Numbered from the stretch's first letter, positions 11,291 to 24,307 are shown. The stretch: DNA of 64,000 nucleotides from Paraescarpia echinospica (GCA_020002185.1 CM034543.1:25068702-25132701), one strand, 5' to 3'. Made by a program: numbers and translations. The notes: a model not told the origin generated them from the sequence alone.

Positions 11291-11297
11291 GTGTGGG

Positions 11298-13387
11298 GAA
11301 CAGTTGAAGGTGTCAATGGGGAACAGTTGAAGGTGTCAATGGGGAACAGTTGAAGGAGTCAATGGGGAACAGTTGAAGGTCTCAATGGGGAGCAATTGGA
11401 GGTCTCAATGGGGAGCAGTTGGAGGTCTCAATGGGGAGCAGTTGGAGGTCTCAATGGGGAGCAATTGGAGGTCTCAATGGGGAGCAGTTGAAGGTGTCAA
11501 TGGGGAGCAGTTGGAGGTCTCAATGGGGAGCAGTTGGAGGTCTCAATGGGGAGCAGTTGAAGGTGTCAATGGGGAGAAGTTGGAGGTGTCAATGAGGAGC
11601 AGTTGGAGGTCTCAATGGGGAGCAGTTGGAGGTCTCAATGGGGAGCAGTTGCAGGTCTCAATGGGGAGCAGTTGAAGGTGTCAATGGGGAACAGTTGAAG
11701 GTGTCAATGAGGAGCAGTTGGAGGTCTCAATGGGGAGCAGTTGGAGGTCTCAATGGGGAGCAGTTGGAGGTCTCAATGGGGAGCAGTTGAAGGTGTCAAT
11801 GAGGAGCAGTTGGAGGTCTCAATGGGGAGCAGTTGAAGGTGTCAATGGGGAGCAGTTGGAGGTCTCAATGAGGAGCAGTTGGAGGTCTCAATGGGGAGCA
11901 GTTGGAGGTCTCAATGAGGAGCAGTTGGAGGTTGGAGGTCTCAATGGGGAGCAGTTGGAGGTCTCAATGGGGAGCAGTTGGAGGTCTCAATGGGGAGCAG
12001 TTGGAGGTCTCAATGAGGAGCAGTTGGAGGTCTCAATGGGGAGCAGTTGGAGGTCTCAATGGGGAGCAGTTGGAAGTCTCAATGAGGAGCAGTTGGAGGT
12101 CTCAATGGGAAGCAGTTGGAGGTCTCAATGGGGAGCAGTTGGAGGTCTCAATGGGGAGCAGTTGGAGGTCTCAATGGGGAGCAATTGGAGGTCTCAATGG
12201 GGAGCAGTTGGAGGTCTCAATGGGGAGCAGTTGGAGGTCTCAATGGGGAGTAGTTGGAGGTCTCAATGGGAGCAGTTGCAGGTCTCAATGGGGAGCAGTT
12301 GGAGGTCTCAATGGGGAGCAATTGGAGGTCTCAATGAGGAGCTGTTGGAGGTCACAATGGGGAGCAATTGGAGGTCTCAATGGGGAGCAGTTGGAGGTCT
12401 CAATGGGGAGCAATTGGAGGTCTCAATGGGGAGTAGTTGGAGGTCTCAATGGGGAGCAGTTGGAGGTCTCAATGGGGAGCAATTGGAGGTCTCAATGGGG
12501 GGCAGTTGATGGTCTCAATGAGGAGCAGTTGGAGGTCTCAATGAGGAGCAGTTGGAGGTCTCAATGGGGAGCAGTTGGAGGTCTCAATGAGAAGTAATTG
12601 GAGGTCTCAATGGGGAGCAATTGGAGGTCTCAATGAGGAGTAATTGGAGGTCTCAATGGGGAGCAGTTGGAGGTCTCAATGAGGAGCAGTTGGAGGTCTC
12701 AATGAGGAGTAATTGGAGGTCTCAATGGTGAGTAATTGGAGGTCTCAATGGGGAGCAGTTGGTGATCTCAATGAGGAGTAATTGGAGGTCTCAATGGGGA
12801 GCAATTGGAGGTCTCAATGGTGAGTAGTTGGAGGTCTCAATGGGGAGCAGTTGGAGGTCTCAATGGGGAGTAGTTGGGGGTCTCAATGGGGAGCAATTGG
12901 AGGTCTCAATGGGGAGCAGTTGCAGGTCTCAATGGGGAGTAATTGGAGGTCTCAATGGGGAGCAATTGGAGGTCTCAATGGTGAGTAGTTGGAGGTCTCA
13001 ATGGGGAGCAGTTGGAGGTCTCAATGGGGAGTAGTTGGAGGTCTCAATGGGGAGCAATTGGAGGTCTCAATGGGGAGCAGTTGCAGGTCTCAATGGGGAG
13101 CAGTTGGAGGTCTCAATGGGGAGCAGTTGGAGGTCTCAATGAGGAGCAGTTGGAGGTCTCAATGGGGAGCAGTTGGAGGTCTCAATGGGGAGCAGTTGGA
13201 GGTCTCAATGGGGAGCAGTTGGAGATCTCAATGGGGAGCAATTGGAGGTCTCAATGGGGAGCAATTGGAGGTCTCAATGGGGAGCAGTTGGTGGTCTCAA
13301 TGGGGAGCAGTTGGTGGTCTCAATGGGAGCAGTTGGAGGTCTCAATGGGGAGCAGTTGGAGGTCTCAATGGGGAGCAGTTGGAGGTT
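11298..13387. repeat. 23-bp minisatellite, about 90 copies
   Basis: Unit begins GGTCTCAATGGGG and ends AGCAGTTGGA. Variants include GAGGAGC, AATTGG and GGGAGTAG. Because 23 is not divisible by three, each frame cycles with a 23-residue period; the forward strand unit lacks stops, giving ORFs of up to 263 codons (11718-12509). This is a coding illusion unless expression is shown. Every unit has a GGGG run on the plus strand. Confidence 0.97.
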
Positions 13388-13389
13388 TG

Positions 13390-14264
13390 GTCTGTTCCAT
13401 GGTAAAAAAACGCCTCCCCCACTCCCATCCCAAATCAACAGTGCTACATGTCTCGTCATCGTTGGTGGTTCCACAGCTAAAAGAACATGCATATCTAACT
13501 TACATGTATGGACAAACTACATTGATTGTTCTTGTCTGCCGTTCACGACATTTAAAATACAAAGAGTCTACTTTAAGTAATATATTGTTTCTTTGAAGTT
13601 TGACATATACGCTTCCCTCTTCGTGTCGAAGTAGCATACACCAATAATGTTTTTTTTCTCGCATGTTCGGCTAATCAGACGTGTCAATAAAGCGAGATTT
13701 GTTAGGTTGTCATTCAGGTTTGTTTGATTGAACTTTTGTTTTACACGACTTGAGCTACCAAGTTTATGTAGAATTGTACCTGGAAAAGCGCAGTTTCCCG
13801 CAATTATGAGACATTTGCGACACTATTTACACCAGCGACTGGGCTCGTTCGTATTTATTCGGTCATTCAATGACAATGCATTGGCATTACGTAAGAAAAC
13901 AACATTCTGTTCCAGCTCATTAATAAATGGAGCAACATGTATACCGTAAATCGCGGTAGTTCTCAAATTTGGCTACGAAAAAATCGGTTGTCTACGATTA
14001 GTCAAAACTTCGAATTTCCTCCAAATAATAGTAAACCTTTAACGTGCCCCATTAACAGGCCAGCTCAAACAACATTAGTATTTTGCACAAGTCTCCGCGT
14101 CATGGTTATTTTGAAGCTCTTGCTGTTTCCAGTTCTAGTTGTCTTCGGCAGTCGGCAACGTTCTATTAACTGTCTAATATGTATATATTCAAACATTGTA
14201 TATTATACTTATGAGGTCTCATTCAACTAGTCAGCCTTGTTCAGAACATTATCGCCAAACCGAC
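13390..14264. other. No gene seen
   Basis: Ordinary AT-rich sequence. A 97-codon ORF at 13937-14230 has no recognisable features. Confidence 0.4.
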
Positions 14265-14507
14265 CCTTCTATGATGGTACTGAGGGTGGTCACTGTCGGG
14301 GTGCTTGTCGTCCTCAGCGGTTCTTTTACGTTCAAAATTGAGACGGGACCGACATAAACTTGATTTCCGAGTCACGAGGGATACACGATATTCAATGTTG
14401 AGAACCAGGTTTTATACCAGGTTTTACCCGCCTGCCCAGTCCGAGTTTTGACCTCAGAGCGCTAGCATGTCAAGTGAATATGCTAACCACTGCATTATCG
14501 CGCTCTC
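14265..14507 (-). mobile_element. Candidate tRNA-derived SINE
   Basis: On the minus strand the head reads GAGCGCGATAATGCAGTGG then TTAGCATATT, an A-box-like region, followed about 40 bases later by GAGGTCAAAACTCGG, a B-box-like element. The layout matches a tRNA-derived pol III promoter followed by an unrelated body. No second full copy was found in the window. Confidence 0.4.
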
Positions 14508-14692
14508 AAGCTGCTAGCGTAACTGTAATACTATTACGACACAGGTCGGACGCCAACACCGAATTCGGCACAACGAAACGCTTCGCTTTCTCTACTAGCA
14601 TATTATAACATAAAACGAGTTTTTGAATGACATTCTAGGAAAGCCGTGATTAGCGATTAAGATAATTGACAACATTATTTATTACGTGACCT

Positions 14693-14705
14693 GTTGCCTA
14701 GCAAC
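14693..14705. promoter_or_regulatory. RFX X-box motif
   Basis: GTTGCCTAGCAAC, a near-perfect palindrome matching the RFX binding consensus. No gene start is identified next to it. Confidence 0.4.
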
Positions 14706-14940
14706 AAGTTCGGTCAAGTCACAATAATGGAAGCCGAACACGTAGAACGTCCAAACATGCCGTCATTTTGTCTCCCAATGTTTTTCTCTATGTCAAAAAC
14801 ATAAGGCAACATTGTTCAAACGAGAACGGCATGCGGGTAAGGTTGTTTTAACATATGTTATGCCACAATAGTAATGCATCGTTGTCCGGGTATACTTTTG
14901 ATTGTGACGTAGACAAACAGTGACGTATTGGATCCATCAA

Positions 14941-14947
14941 TATATAT

Positions 14948-14983
<36 letters not shown>

Positions 14984-15095
14984 CACCGGTATATATATAT
15001 ATATATATATACCGTTATATATTTATAGCGGCTTCTGGGTCCAAACTATGTAAATATATATAGATATATGTTTATATATATATATATATTTACAT
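14941..15095. repeat. (TA)n tracts around a short unique spacer
   Basis: Several AT dinucleotide runs with ACCGGTATA and ATACCGT interruptions that pair with one another. Confidence 0.9.
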
Positions 15096-15098
15096 ATA

Positions 15099-15133
15099 TA
15101 AATGTTGCTCAAATATTATTTGAGCAACATTTA
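15099..15133. repeat. Perfect palindrome, 17-bp arms, 1-bp spacer
   Basis: Arms at 15099-15115 and 15117-15133. The left arm is TAAATGTTGCTCAAATA and the right arm is its exact reverse complement. Confidence 0.95.
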
Positions 15134-15299
15134 CACAAAAATACCAAACGTCTCTTTTGTCGAAGTGCAGCAACGTATTCACCTTCAAAACAGGACTAAA
15201 ACGTCGGGAATGTTGTGTTTTATCAATGATTTGCATTGCACCAGTACACCAGTATCATTTTGAACCATGGATGCTTGAAAAGATGAAATATTAATAATT

Positions 15300-15440
15300 C
15301 TTGTTTCTCTCCTCTTTATTGTCCCTGTAAAGCGCAGTGAGGCTAGCCTCGATCCTGATTCTCAGTTTGTGTTTTCACTATCCTTCTGCCACTGATTCGG
15401 TTTCACGTTTCCACCACCCGTCTCCACTGCTCTCTATCGA
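15300..15440 (-). pseudogene. LINE family A 3' end fragment
   Basis: Minus strand reads DREQWRRVVET then a tail with CCTCACTGCGC and ACAGGGA, matching the ends of the copies at 28105-28800 and 44510-45110. Confidence 0.5.
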
Positions 15441-15802
15441 TTGTTTAGCTATCTTTCTCCAATACACGTGTATATATATATATATACATATATCATTCGA
15501 ATAAAGCTGAGTCACTGGATTACAGAGCTTGGACCCAGAAGTCGCTATAAATGTAGTAATTGGCCCAGCGACCGGCTGATGCAGGAGTTATATATTAGGC
15601 CCTACTATCGTATTTTCGCAAATTGTTTGTTTTGTTAACAAAGCAATTGAAACAACCATTACTGGCACTTATCGCGGAGACACGCGTCACAACCCGAAAA
15701 TACCTTTGTAGTTGACTGGTTCCCACGCTCCTAACTACAACGTGCGACCAAGTACAACTGATTGAGTGGACTTCGTGTGATTGTCGATACTTGCCCTCCC
15801 TG

Positions 15803-15840
15803 GCCAGGGGCGGATTCAGATAGTCAAGAGGGGGGGCGGC
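15803..15840. mobile_element. Possible DNA-transposon end
   Basis: CAGGGGCGGATTCAG then a run of G resembles terminal sequences of non-autonomous hAT-like elements as I remember them. No matching inverted end was found downstream. Confidence 0.25.
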
Positions 15841-16379
15841 GGGCAAAAACTGGCGGCTGACGCAAATTCATATTCGGTGGTCTGAGTCGGACCTTCAGCA
15901 CAACTCCACTGTAGCGCTGTCGGATCATGATATCGGAAGACCGGGGGGTGCTGTTGACATTTTTTCGCCGCCACGTCGCCCTAACGCCTTATGAAAAGGT
16001 CAAGGGGCACACCAAATTTCAAACGTACCCCCAGGGACCCTGGATCCACCAATGCTGGCTGATTCTGGGTAAAGAAACACGTACACTTGCTCTACGTGAC
16101 TTTTCTGTTAGAAGGTCATGGCTTAATTCCTGAGCAATATATATGACAGCGACACAGTTTCCACCAGAGTAGTTGTCCCAGCAGTAGCCCCAGGAATAGC
16201 AACAATGTCGCCAAGTAACGAGCTTAACGTGATTGCGTTACTGTGTCGCATCCAACTATTGCATGGCGCTAAATTGCACCTCGTCGCCTCTGAGAGTTGT
16301 GTCCACGGTAGTATGACGGTTATTGCGTGTTGACGTCGTTACGAAGGACGGAGAATGAACCAGGCACTTAGTTACATGG

Positions 16380-16640
16380 GCACTTCAGCGTAGTGAATAG
16401 AACACGGCAATCTTGATTGAGAAAACCAGTTCGTATCCTATCGCCACCGCCTCGAAGCTTGGGACATTTAATTCACTTCAAGTTTTGTTAATGCTAGACA
16501 GATAATACGTCACATGTAATGACGGACATGTATCACTAGTCAAGGTGGTGGTGGAAAGAGTAGATCTCCCAGGGATAAAATATACATGGTCTGAGCAGCC
16601 ATACGGCATGGCGCCTTGTAGTACAAACGAACCTCGCTTC
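16380..16640 (+). mobile_element. SINE-like dispersed repeat, copy 2
   Basis: Shares with 22340-22640 a B-box-like AGTTCGTATCCTA, CGCCACCGCCTCGAAGC, GACGGACATGT, AAGGTGGTGGTGGA and GAGCAGCCATACGGCA in the same order. Confidence 0.45.
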
Positions 16641-16884
16641 ACGGTCACCTCGGTATTACGGCAACCTCGCAACTATGGTCACCCTAAGATTCCTAAATTA
16701 GTTCCGTAACAGTAAATTATAGGTTACGCGTTTCATTGATATGATAGCCATTTGGGTTACTTTTGCACAGTTCCAAGGGTGACCTCGATAGTGAGGCTCC
16801 ACTGTCGTTTGGTGAATGGCGTCGCCAGATGGCGTCGCTGGTGATACACAATCAGACAGACAGACGGAAAAATATATATATTGA

Positions 16885-17130
16885 CAGACAGATAAACACA
16901 CACAAACATTCGTACATACATACTTACGTGCATACGCACATACGTACATACGTACACAAGTACATACGTACACTCGTGCACACGTGCACACGTACACCTG
17001 TACACACGTACACACGTACGTACACATGTTCACACGGACACACGTACACACGTACACTCGTACACTCGTACATACGTACATACGTACATACGTACATACG
17101 TACATACGTACATACATACATACATATATA
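16885..17130. repeat. (GTACACAC/GTACATAC)n microsatellite
   Basis: Tandem tetramer/octamer array, with GTAC every 4-8 bases. Confidence 0.95.
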
Positions 17131-17155
17131 CATACACATAAAAAATACAGGCATC

Positions 17156-17159
17156 CATG

Positions 17160-17227
<68 letters not shown>

Positions 17228-17229
17228 CA
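17156..17229. repeat. (CAGG)18 microsatellite
   Basis: About 18 perfect CAGG units. Confidence 0.97.
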
Positions 17230-17318
17230 AAAATAACAAAATCCAGACAAACCCAAGCAGTCAGGCGGAAAGAGATTAATTATATGTACTATAGTCACAA
17301 CAAGCATCAAAGGAAGAG

Positions 17319-17332
17319 TCTGTGTGTGTGTT

Positions 17333-17363
<31 letters not shown>

Positions 17364-17539
17364 GTGTATGCGTGTGCGTGTGTGTGTGCGTGTGCGAGGA
17401 GTGCGTGTGTGTAAGCGAGGAGTGCGCGTGTGTATGTGTGTGTGTGTGCGTGTGCGTGTGCGTGTGCGTGTGTGTGTTCTATGTGCATGTGTGCGTGTTT
17501 GTGTGTGTTTGTGTGTGTGTGTGCGTGTTCGTGTGCGAG

Positions 17540-17588
<49 letters not shown>

Positions 17589-17651
17589 CGTTTGCAATTG
17601 CGTGTGCGTGTGTGTGTGTATATCTCTGTGTGTGTGTGTTGTTTGTTTGTG

Positions 17652-17699
<48 letters not shown>

Positions 17700-17956
17700 G
17701 CGTATGCGTGTGCATGTGCGTGTGCGTGTGCGTGTGTTTATGTGTGAGTGTGTGTGTTGCATGAACATGTGTGCGTGTGTTTGTCTGTGTGTGTGCGCGG
17801 GTTGGCGCGTGCGTGTGCGTGTACGTGCGTGTATGTGTGTATGTGTGTATGTGTGTATGTGTGTATATATATGTATGTGCGTGTATGTGTGCGTGCGTGC
17901 ATGCGTGCTTGTGCGGGTGCGTGTGCGTGTGTATGTCTGTAGTGTAGTGTGTGAAG

Positions 17957-17987
<31 letters not shown>

Positions 17988-18022
17988 GTGTGTGAAGGTA
18001 TATATATATATATGTGTATATA
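17319..18022. repeat. Compound (TG)n, then (TA)n from 17959
   Basis: Roughly 620 bases of TG with TGCG and TGTA variants, ending in two (TA)n tracts linked by duplicated GTGTGAAGGTA. Long Cys/Val and His/Thr ORFs over it are artefacts. Confidence 0.97.
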
Positions 18023-18538
18023 TATTCACAGTTAGTGCGTGCATGTGCGCGTACACGCGTGCGAGCGTGCGTGCGCGCGTGCGTACTCATTGACGCCGAT
18101 AAGGCGGACCGGTAAACACGCTTACATGACATATGGGCCGTTGTTGCGCCGATTGGCGGTTCCCATAAAAATATATGACCATCGTAATTCACCGATTTCC
18201 ACAACATCGAGTACTGCAGCCCCAATGTCGTGCCTTGTGAAACGGAAGTAAAATCACAAAAACAGTTGCCTGTTTTGCTGTTGGAAACCTATTGATCTCG
18301 AACTTGTTAGAAGATAATTGGCGTAGTCGCCGTATTTCATAAAGGTCTTTCATTTATGATTATTATTCCGGGTACGTGAATGGGATTTAATTGTAGTCCT
18401 GTGTGATTATACACCACTCCTCCGGCTTTTCTCGATCTGTCGTAGTGTCACTGGCTTATATTGAATGGACGAGTTTACACAGTCAAGATAGGAACCAGTG
18501 TGTTCGGTAAAACCACTGATTCAAAAACTGCGTAATGT

Positions 18539-18648
<110 letters not shown>

Positions 18649-18649
18649 A

Positions 18650-19404
18650 TGATGATGATGGTAATGATTTTGACAAAACCGATGACATTTTTCTTAAGTT
18701 AGTCAGTATAACGGAATATTACGACGTGTTCGCGTAATTTTAAAACGACGTAATAAAAAACATATTAATCATGTTGTCATATTGATATATAGATCACGTT
18801 GATTTGCTAAATGATACCAAGTCAGATATACCAAATGTGTGCAACGTTTATATTATTATATACACACACTCGGCGAAAATATCAATTATGCCCACATCGA
18901 CACGTCATCTACTTTACGTAATGCTATTATGTTTGTCGGCACATGTAACTGTCATATTTGCTAATCCGTGTTGATGTCTTACTGTGTTCATGATTGAAAT
19001 GTTAGTGCTATCGACGCCATTAACACTTATAAATGGCAAACGTTAAGATGAAAGTTTGTTTATAATGTAACATCAGTATGTGCTATTCAGGTTTAGAGAG
19101 AGCATAAATTAATACGATTTACCGAAATATAATAAACATTCGTCGATTTTTAAGAGATGCTGCATATCGAACAACTGATGAGTTTGTTTGAATTATGTAT
19201 GTTATGCTAAATACACGAAATGGGATGATAAAACCAGACCATAATATATGTAAAAGTTATGTTAATTGATCTTATAAATATTTGTTAGATGACAAAGATC
19301 AGTAAAATAAAAGTATGTATATTATTTTCTTCGTTTGTGTCAATATATATATGGGGAAACACGCAGAGATACGGGAAACACGTACCCAACAAATACTAAC
19401 TGTA
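18650..19404. other. No gene seen
   Basis: AT-rich sequence with no recognisable element. Confidence 0.4.
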
Positions 19405-20054
19405 TATTCTTATTACAAAAAGAGTAATCCGCATTATATTTAGTGCAAGACGGTTGGATCATACAAACTCACTTTTCCAACAATTACATTTTCTAAAATT
19501 TCAAAGTCTCTTTATGTAAAGGGAGTGCAATTAAGGAATTGTCTATGTGATCATTTAAAAACTACTGCTACTAATACTGCATTTAAGCGTAAATGCAAGA
19601 ATCTGTTATTTAAGAAATATCTGGTTTTGGAAATCTAAACAAAATCATACACAAATATAATCATGCCATTGAAGAAACTACAATATCTGTAAAGATGTGT
19701 ACTTATAACATCCATTCAATTACGTGATTTCAATTATTGTAGCAAGATGGTTAGATAAATAGCAAGTTCTATTAATATAATATCGATGTATTAATATACA
19801 TGTACGTATGTATGTTTATGTGTGTATATATGTATATATATATATATGTGTGTGTTTATGTATGTATTTGTGTGTATATGTGTGTCTACATATACAAGTT
19901 TGTATATATAAATATATGTCAGGGGTAAATATACACAAAAGTCAACAACTTCGTATTTACCCCCTTCAAACATTGTATATTCTTACTTGTATTGTAGTTA
20001 AACTTATTTTGTTGCAAATGTTCTGAATAAAAGTTCATTCATTCATTCATTCAT
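19405..20054 (+). pseudogene. LINE 3' end (C-terminal RT fragment, 3' UTR, (TTCA)n tail)
   Basis: Reads KRVIRIIFSARRLDHTN then LFQQLHFLKFQ, a frameshift, then KGVQLRNCLCDHLK and AFKRKCKNLLFKKYL with stop at 19636-19638. This is the usual C-terminal layout of CR1/Jockey-type LINEs. A microsatellite (19798-19915) lies in the 3' UTR. The element ends GAATAAAAG followed by TTCATTCATTCATTC, a short-repeat tail typical of LINEs without poly(A). It is 5'-truncated. Confidence 0.65.
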
Positions 20055-22339
20055 GATACGCTTCATAGTTAATTGTATATTCATTTCGATGATGGCTGTT
20101 GAAAGCTGTTAACGCATCTTAACGATTTACTGTGACAACAACGAATACAATGTTAAACCAACTTCCGTTGGTCTCCACAGCTTTCTACACACCTTCATTA
20201 TATAAAGAACAGACATAAACCTTATTTATACATATGTTTGATAATTTGTTATCATCCCTGTAACTGAATGTATGCGCCTGATGGAAGTGAATGAAACACA
20301 ATACAATATCATAAGTAATCAAGCCTCTTAATACATTACAATAACTTCTATCGCTCCTGAATCATCAGATGCCAGACACAGAGGCGCATTAAGACAAAGA
20401 CGCTGGTCAATCTCAGAGTCAATAAGTAGTGTCAAAGTTGTCAACAGACGGACGGATATGCGGTAAGCAAGGGTAAAAGGTAGATCTTTAAATGACGACG
20501 GAATTGTGTATTAGCTTCAACTAACAACAAGAGGGAGCGAATTGTTAAGATGAAGGCGCATTGCAACTTGTCGCCTATCTGAAATGCGCATTCGATTGCG
20601 TAAGATGGACATTTCCAGGTTCATTTAATTCAGTCATCAACGCTGATGTTTCGTGAAATGTTCCACCTCTCACGTTGGCTACGTCAATCAATACCAGTAG
20701 ACGGACTTCTGTAATCCCGTGCCTCGTTGTCGCTTTGAAGCCTCAACAACATCAAATGCAAAGTGCAGCTCATTCAATGCGTACCACATTTATTGATCTA
20801 CGTTACGTGTTTATCATGCAGTTGCCACAGGTTGATGTAATCTGGTTATATTAATTAGTGTCATAATGCGTGCTATTATTCACATTTACTGACGTGGATA
20901 CGATGTGCATGTCACCGTCACACATTGTATGTAAATTGAAGGATGCAAGAACATACTCAACTGTTACTAGTGAATCAATAATATATGTGCGGTTAGCAGT
21001 CAACCAATACGTAGTTTATGTCCACCAACAAATTACAATTACTTTGAAACACAGCACAAACTATAATATGGAAATGGTAAATATAAATAAATAAATAAAA
21101 AAAAACAAGTGAGTGTTGGAAAAGGGACGAACATACGCATGATCATATTAATGTTATGGTTCACCCCGAACCAATACCGTTAGTACATCTCACAGAAGTA
21201 TATAAATTACAAATCCGTAGCTACTATGTATACGCATTGCTTACAATAAGTAATGGTTGATTACAATGTCAAATATTTTGTCACATCTTACACGTAGAAA
21301 CGAAATATAATTCATAACCAATAAAACCCTTGTAAAGTGTTTTGTCAAGTGACGTTTCTGGGCAACGAGTTCTAGTGTTTTATAAACACCACAGATATAA
21401 ATGCACATAAATTTTACGTTTTAACGACCACGATTTCTGACGCTATCTTTCAGTAGAGTGGCATATGTTAATAACATTTCATAACTGCATTTCAGAAAAT
21501 GGCCTCGTCCGTGTAATAACGATAGGAGTACGACAGGTTAAATTAGTGTTGATGTATACACAACATAGTTTCCGGGCCGTTGGCATCATTGGGCATAAAG
21601 TCAGGCGCATGTTCGCCGTTCATCGTGTGTTAAGAGAAAACATGGCGTTTATAGTGGAAATCGTGCATGACGATCATACGAATCATAGCTACTAAAGCGT
21701 GAATGCTGAATACAATTTTCGGAGACATGCCACTAACATTCGGTTAACAGCATTAACGGTTAAATATAAACATATAGACGTGATGTCACCGACAACAAGA
21801 AATTGCAACATTTCAAGAAAATCATAGTCTACCAAGGCGTTCTTTGAGATATTCTTTTCATATTTCGCTAACGTATAAACAAGTATACTTAGAAGTGCTG
21901 ATCTGCAAAACGATGTGAACACGCTTATTTCCTCGATAAGTTTAAACTCGGCGCTCACCGGATACCGCCATTACCACATGAATAATAAACGAACTGCGAC
22001 ATCGGCAGCGGCACCAATACCAGCATTTAGTAACAGCCAATTAATCAACTATTTAGGTTTTGCGAAACACATACACAACGTAGCTAGGACACCAACGAGC
22101 TTGTGATGCGGCTGGCGTCACTCAACACCCGCGTAACACAACCAACGAACGCCACCAGCATACCGTTATGTTTAATGCAGCTACGACCTCCAACGCGGTA
22201 GACCATTAGGTTACGTTACCCGACATGCATACGATTCACCAACCACCAACTCCTACAGGTACGAATGGGCTTGCACATCGTACTGGATAGTAGGCAGGTT
22301 TGCCTTTTCGCAAAATAAATTTGATATGAGACGAGTGAA
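20055..22339. other. No gene seen
   Basis: About 2.3 kb of ordinary sequence. ORFs at 21465-21695 (+) and 21692-21958 (-) lack recognisable domains or homology I can name. Confidence 0.4.
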
Positions 22340-22640
22340 AAATCGAATTGAGGAGACACCTTTAACATATAGATCCAGGTTCGTATCTTACAACCGCCGC
22401 CTGGAAGCATGGGGAATTCGTTCAGTCCCACTTGCGTTAATCAACTTATATGTATAAAGGAGTACATGACGAATATTTTATGACAGTGATGGACATGTGT
22501 GAACAAAATAGTATTCGCCTCGGTAGTGGTTCAGTGCTTCCCGCGTAAGTCGAGGTGGTATTGGACAGAACAAATCTGCCGGGAATGAAATGAAACCGGT
22601 GTGGGCAGCCCTACCGCACGAATACTGCCTTGTATAAGAT
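22340..22640 (+). mobile_element. SINE-like dispersed repeat, copy 3
   Basis: Same ordered blocks as 16380-16640, including AGGTTCGTATCTTACAACC, GATGGACATGTG, AAGTCGAGGTGGTATTGGAC and GTGGGCAGCCCTACCGCA. Confidence 0.5.
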
Positions 22641-22704
22641 TACCCCTTGAGGTACACATGAGTGACGTGTACCACAACACGAATTATATGACGTAATATA
22701 GCTA

Positions 22705-24075
22705 TAATCGAGCGTATGTACAGTATGTTGTTAAGTTAATGTTCGCCTCCTAGGCGGTTTGTATGTACAGTATGTGGTTTTGTTATTGTTTGCCTCCTAG
22801 ACGGTTTGTATGTACAGTATGTGGTTTTGTTATTGTTTGCCTCCTAGACGGTTTGTATGTACAGTGTATGGTTATGTTAATGTTTGCCTCATAGACGGTT
22901 TGTATGTACAATAGGTGGTTATGTTGATGTTTGCCTCCTAGACGGTTTGTATGTACAGTATGTGGTTTTGTTAATGTTCGTCTCCTATACGGTTTGTATG
23001 TACAGTGTATGGTTCTGTTAATGTTTGCCTCATAGACGGTTTGTATGTACAGTATGCGGTTATGTTAATGTTTGCCTCCTAGACGGTTTATATGTACAGT
23101 ATGTGGTTATGTTAATGTTCGCCTCCTAGACGGTTTGTATGTACAGTATGTGGTTTGGTTAAAGTTTGCCTCCTATACGGTTTGTATGTACAGTGTATGG
23201 TTATGTTAATGTTTGCCTCTTAGACGGTTTGTATGTACAGTATGTGGTTATGTTAATGTTTGCCTCCTAGACGGTTTATATGTACAGTATGTGGTTATGT
23301 TAATGTTTGCCTCCTAGACGGTTTGTATGTACAGTATGTGGTTTTGTTAATGTTTGCCTCCTAGACGGTTTGTATGTACAATATGTGGTTTTGTTAATGT
23401 TTGCCTCATAGACGGTTTGTATGTACAGTATGTGGTTTTGTCAATGTTTGCCTCCTAGACGGTTTGTATGTACAGTATGTGGTTATGTTGATGTTTGCCT
23501 CCTGGATGGTTTGTATGTACAGTATGTGGTTTTGTTAATGTTTGCCTCCTAGACGGTTTGTATGTACAGTATGTGGTTATGTTGATGTTTGCCTCCTATA
23601 CGGTTTGTATGTACAGTGTATGGTTATGTTAATGTTTGCCTCACAGACGGTTTGTATGTACAATATGTGGTTATGTTAATGTTTGCCTCCTAGACAGTTT
23701 GTATGTACAGTATGTGGTTTTGTTAATGTTTGCCTCCTATACGGTTTGTATGTACAGTGTATGGTTATGTTAATGTTTGCCTCCTAGACGGTTTGTATGT
23801 ACAGTATGTGGTTATGTTAATGTTTACCGCATAGACGGTTTGTATGTACAGTATGTGGTTATGTTGATGTTTACCTCCTGGATGGTTTGTATGTACAGTA
23901 TGTGGTTATGCTAATGTTTGTCTCCTAGACGGTTTGAATGTACAGTATGTGGTTATGTTGATGTTTACCTCCTGGATGGTTTGTATGTACAGTTTGTGGT
24001 TATGTTAATGTTTACCTCCTAGATGGTTTGTATGTACAGTATATGGTTATGTTAATGTTTTTTTCCTAGATGGTT
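22705..24075. repeat. 47-bp minisatellite, about 29 copies
   Basis: Unit starts GTTTGTATGTACAGTATGTG, followed by GTTATGTTAATGTTTGCC and TCCTAGACG. Copies differ mainly at GTGTATGG/GTATGTGG and CCTAGACG/CATAGACG. Confidence 0.97.
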
Positions 24076-24307
24076 TGAACTTCGACTTTCAGGGATTAAT
24101 CTACGACGATTGGAAAGAAAAGTAGCGCCTTTATTTTCCCCCGTATTCAAGTGTTATCATCTGTTTTGTAGAGTAAATCAATTGTTTGCAAGCTAAAATG
24201 TAAATTAATGGATCCACTAGGTCGTGGGTTGTCTACGTCACAATGAAAAGTATGTGCATGACCTCCGTCAAACTTTGCCTTTGATTTTGCCAACAATGTT
24301 GTTAACG

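Noticed and set aside
16698..18225. Long Cys/Val, His/Thr and Tyr/Val ORFs over TG and GTAC microsatellites (also at 36.6, 39.7, 43.1-43.7, 46.5-47.1, 49.2-50.8 and 58.4 kb)
   Set aside because: Dinucleotide and tetranucleotide repeats without stop codons give long ORFs in several frames on both strands. No unique coding flank or splice context.
22705..24075. CRISPR-like array (47-bp period)
   Set aside because: Full-length tandem repeat without variable spacers.
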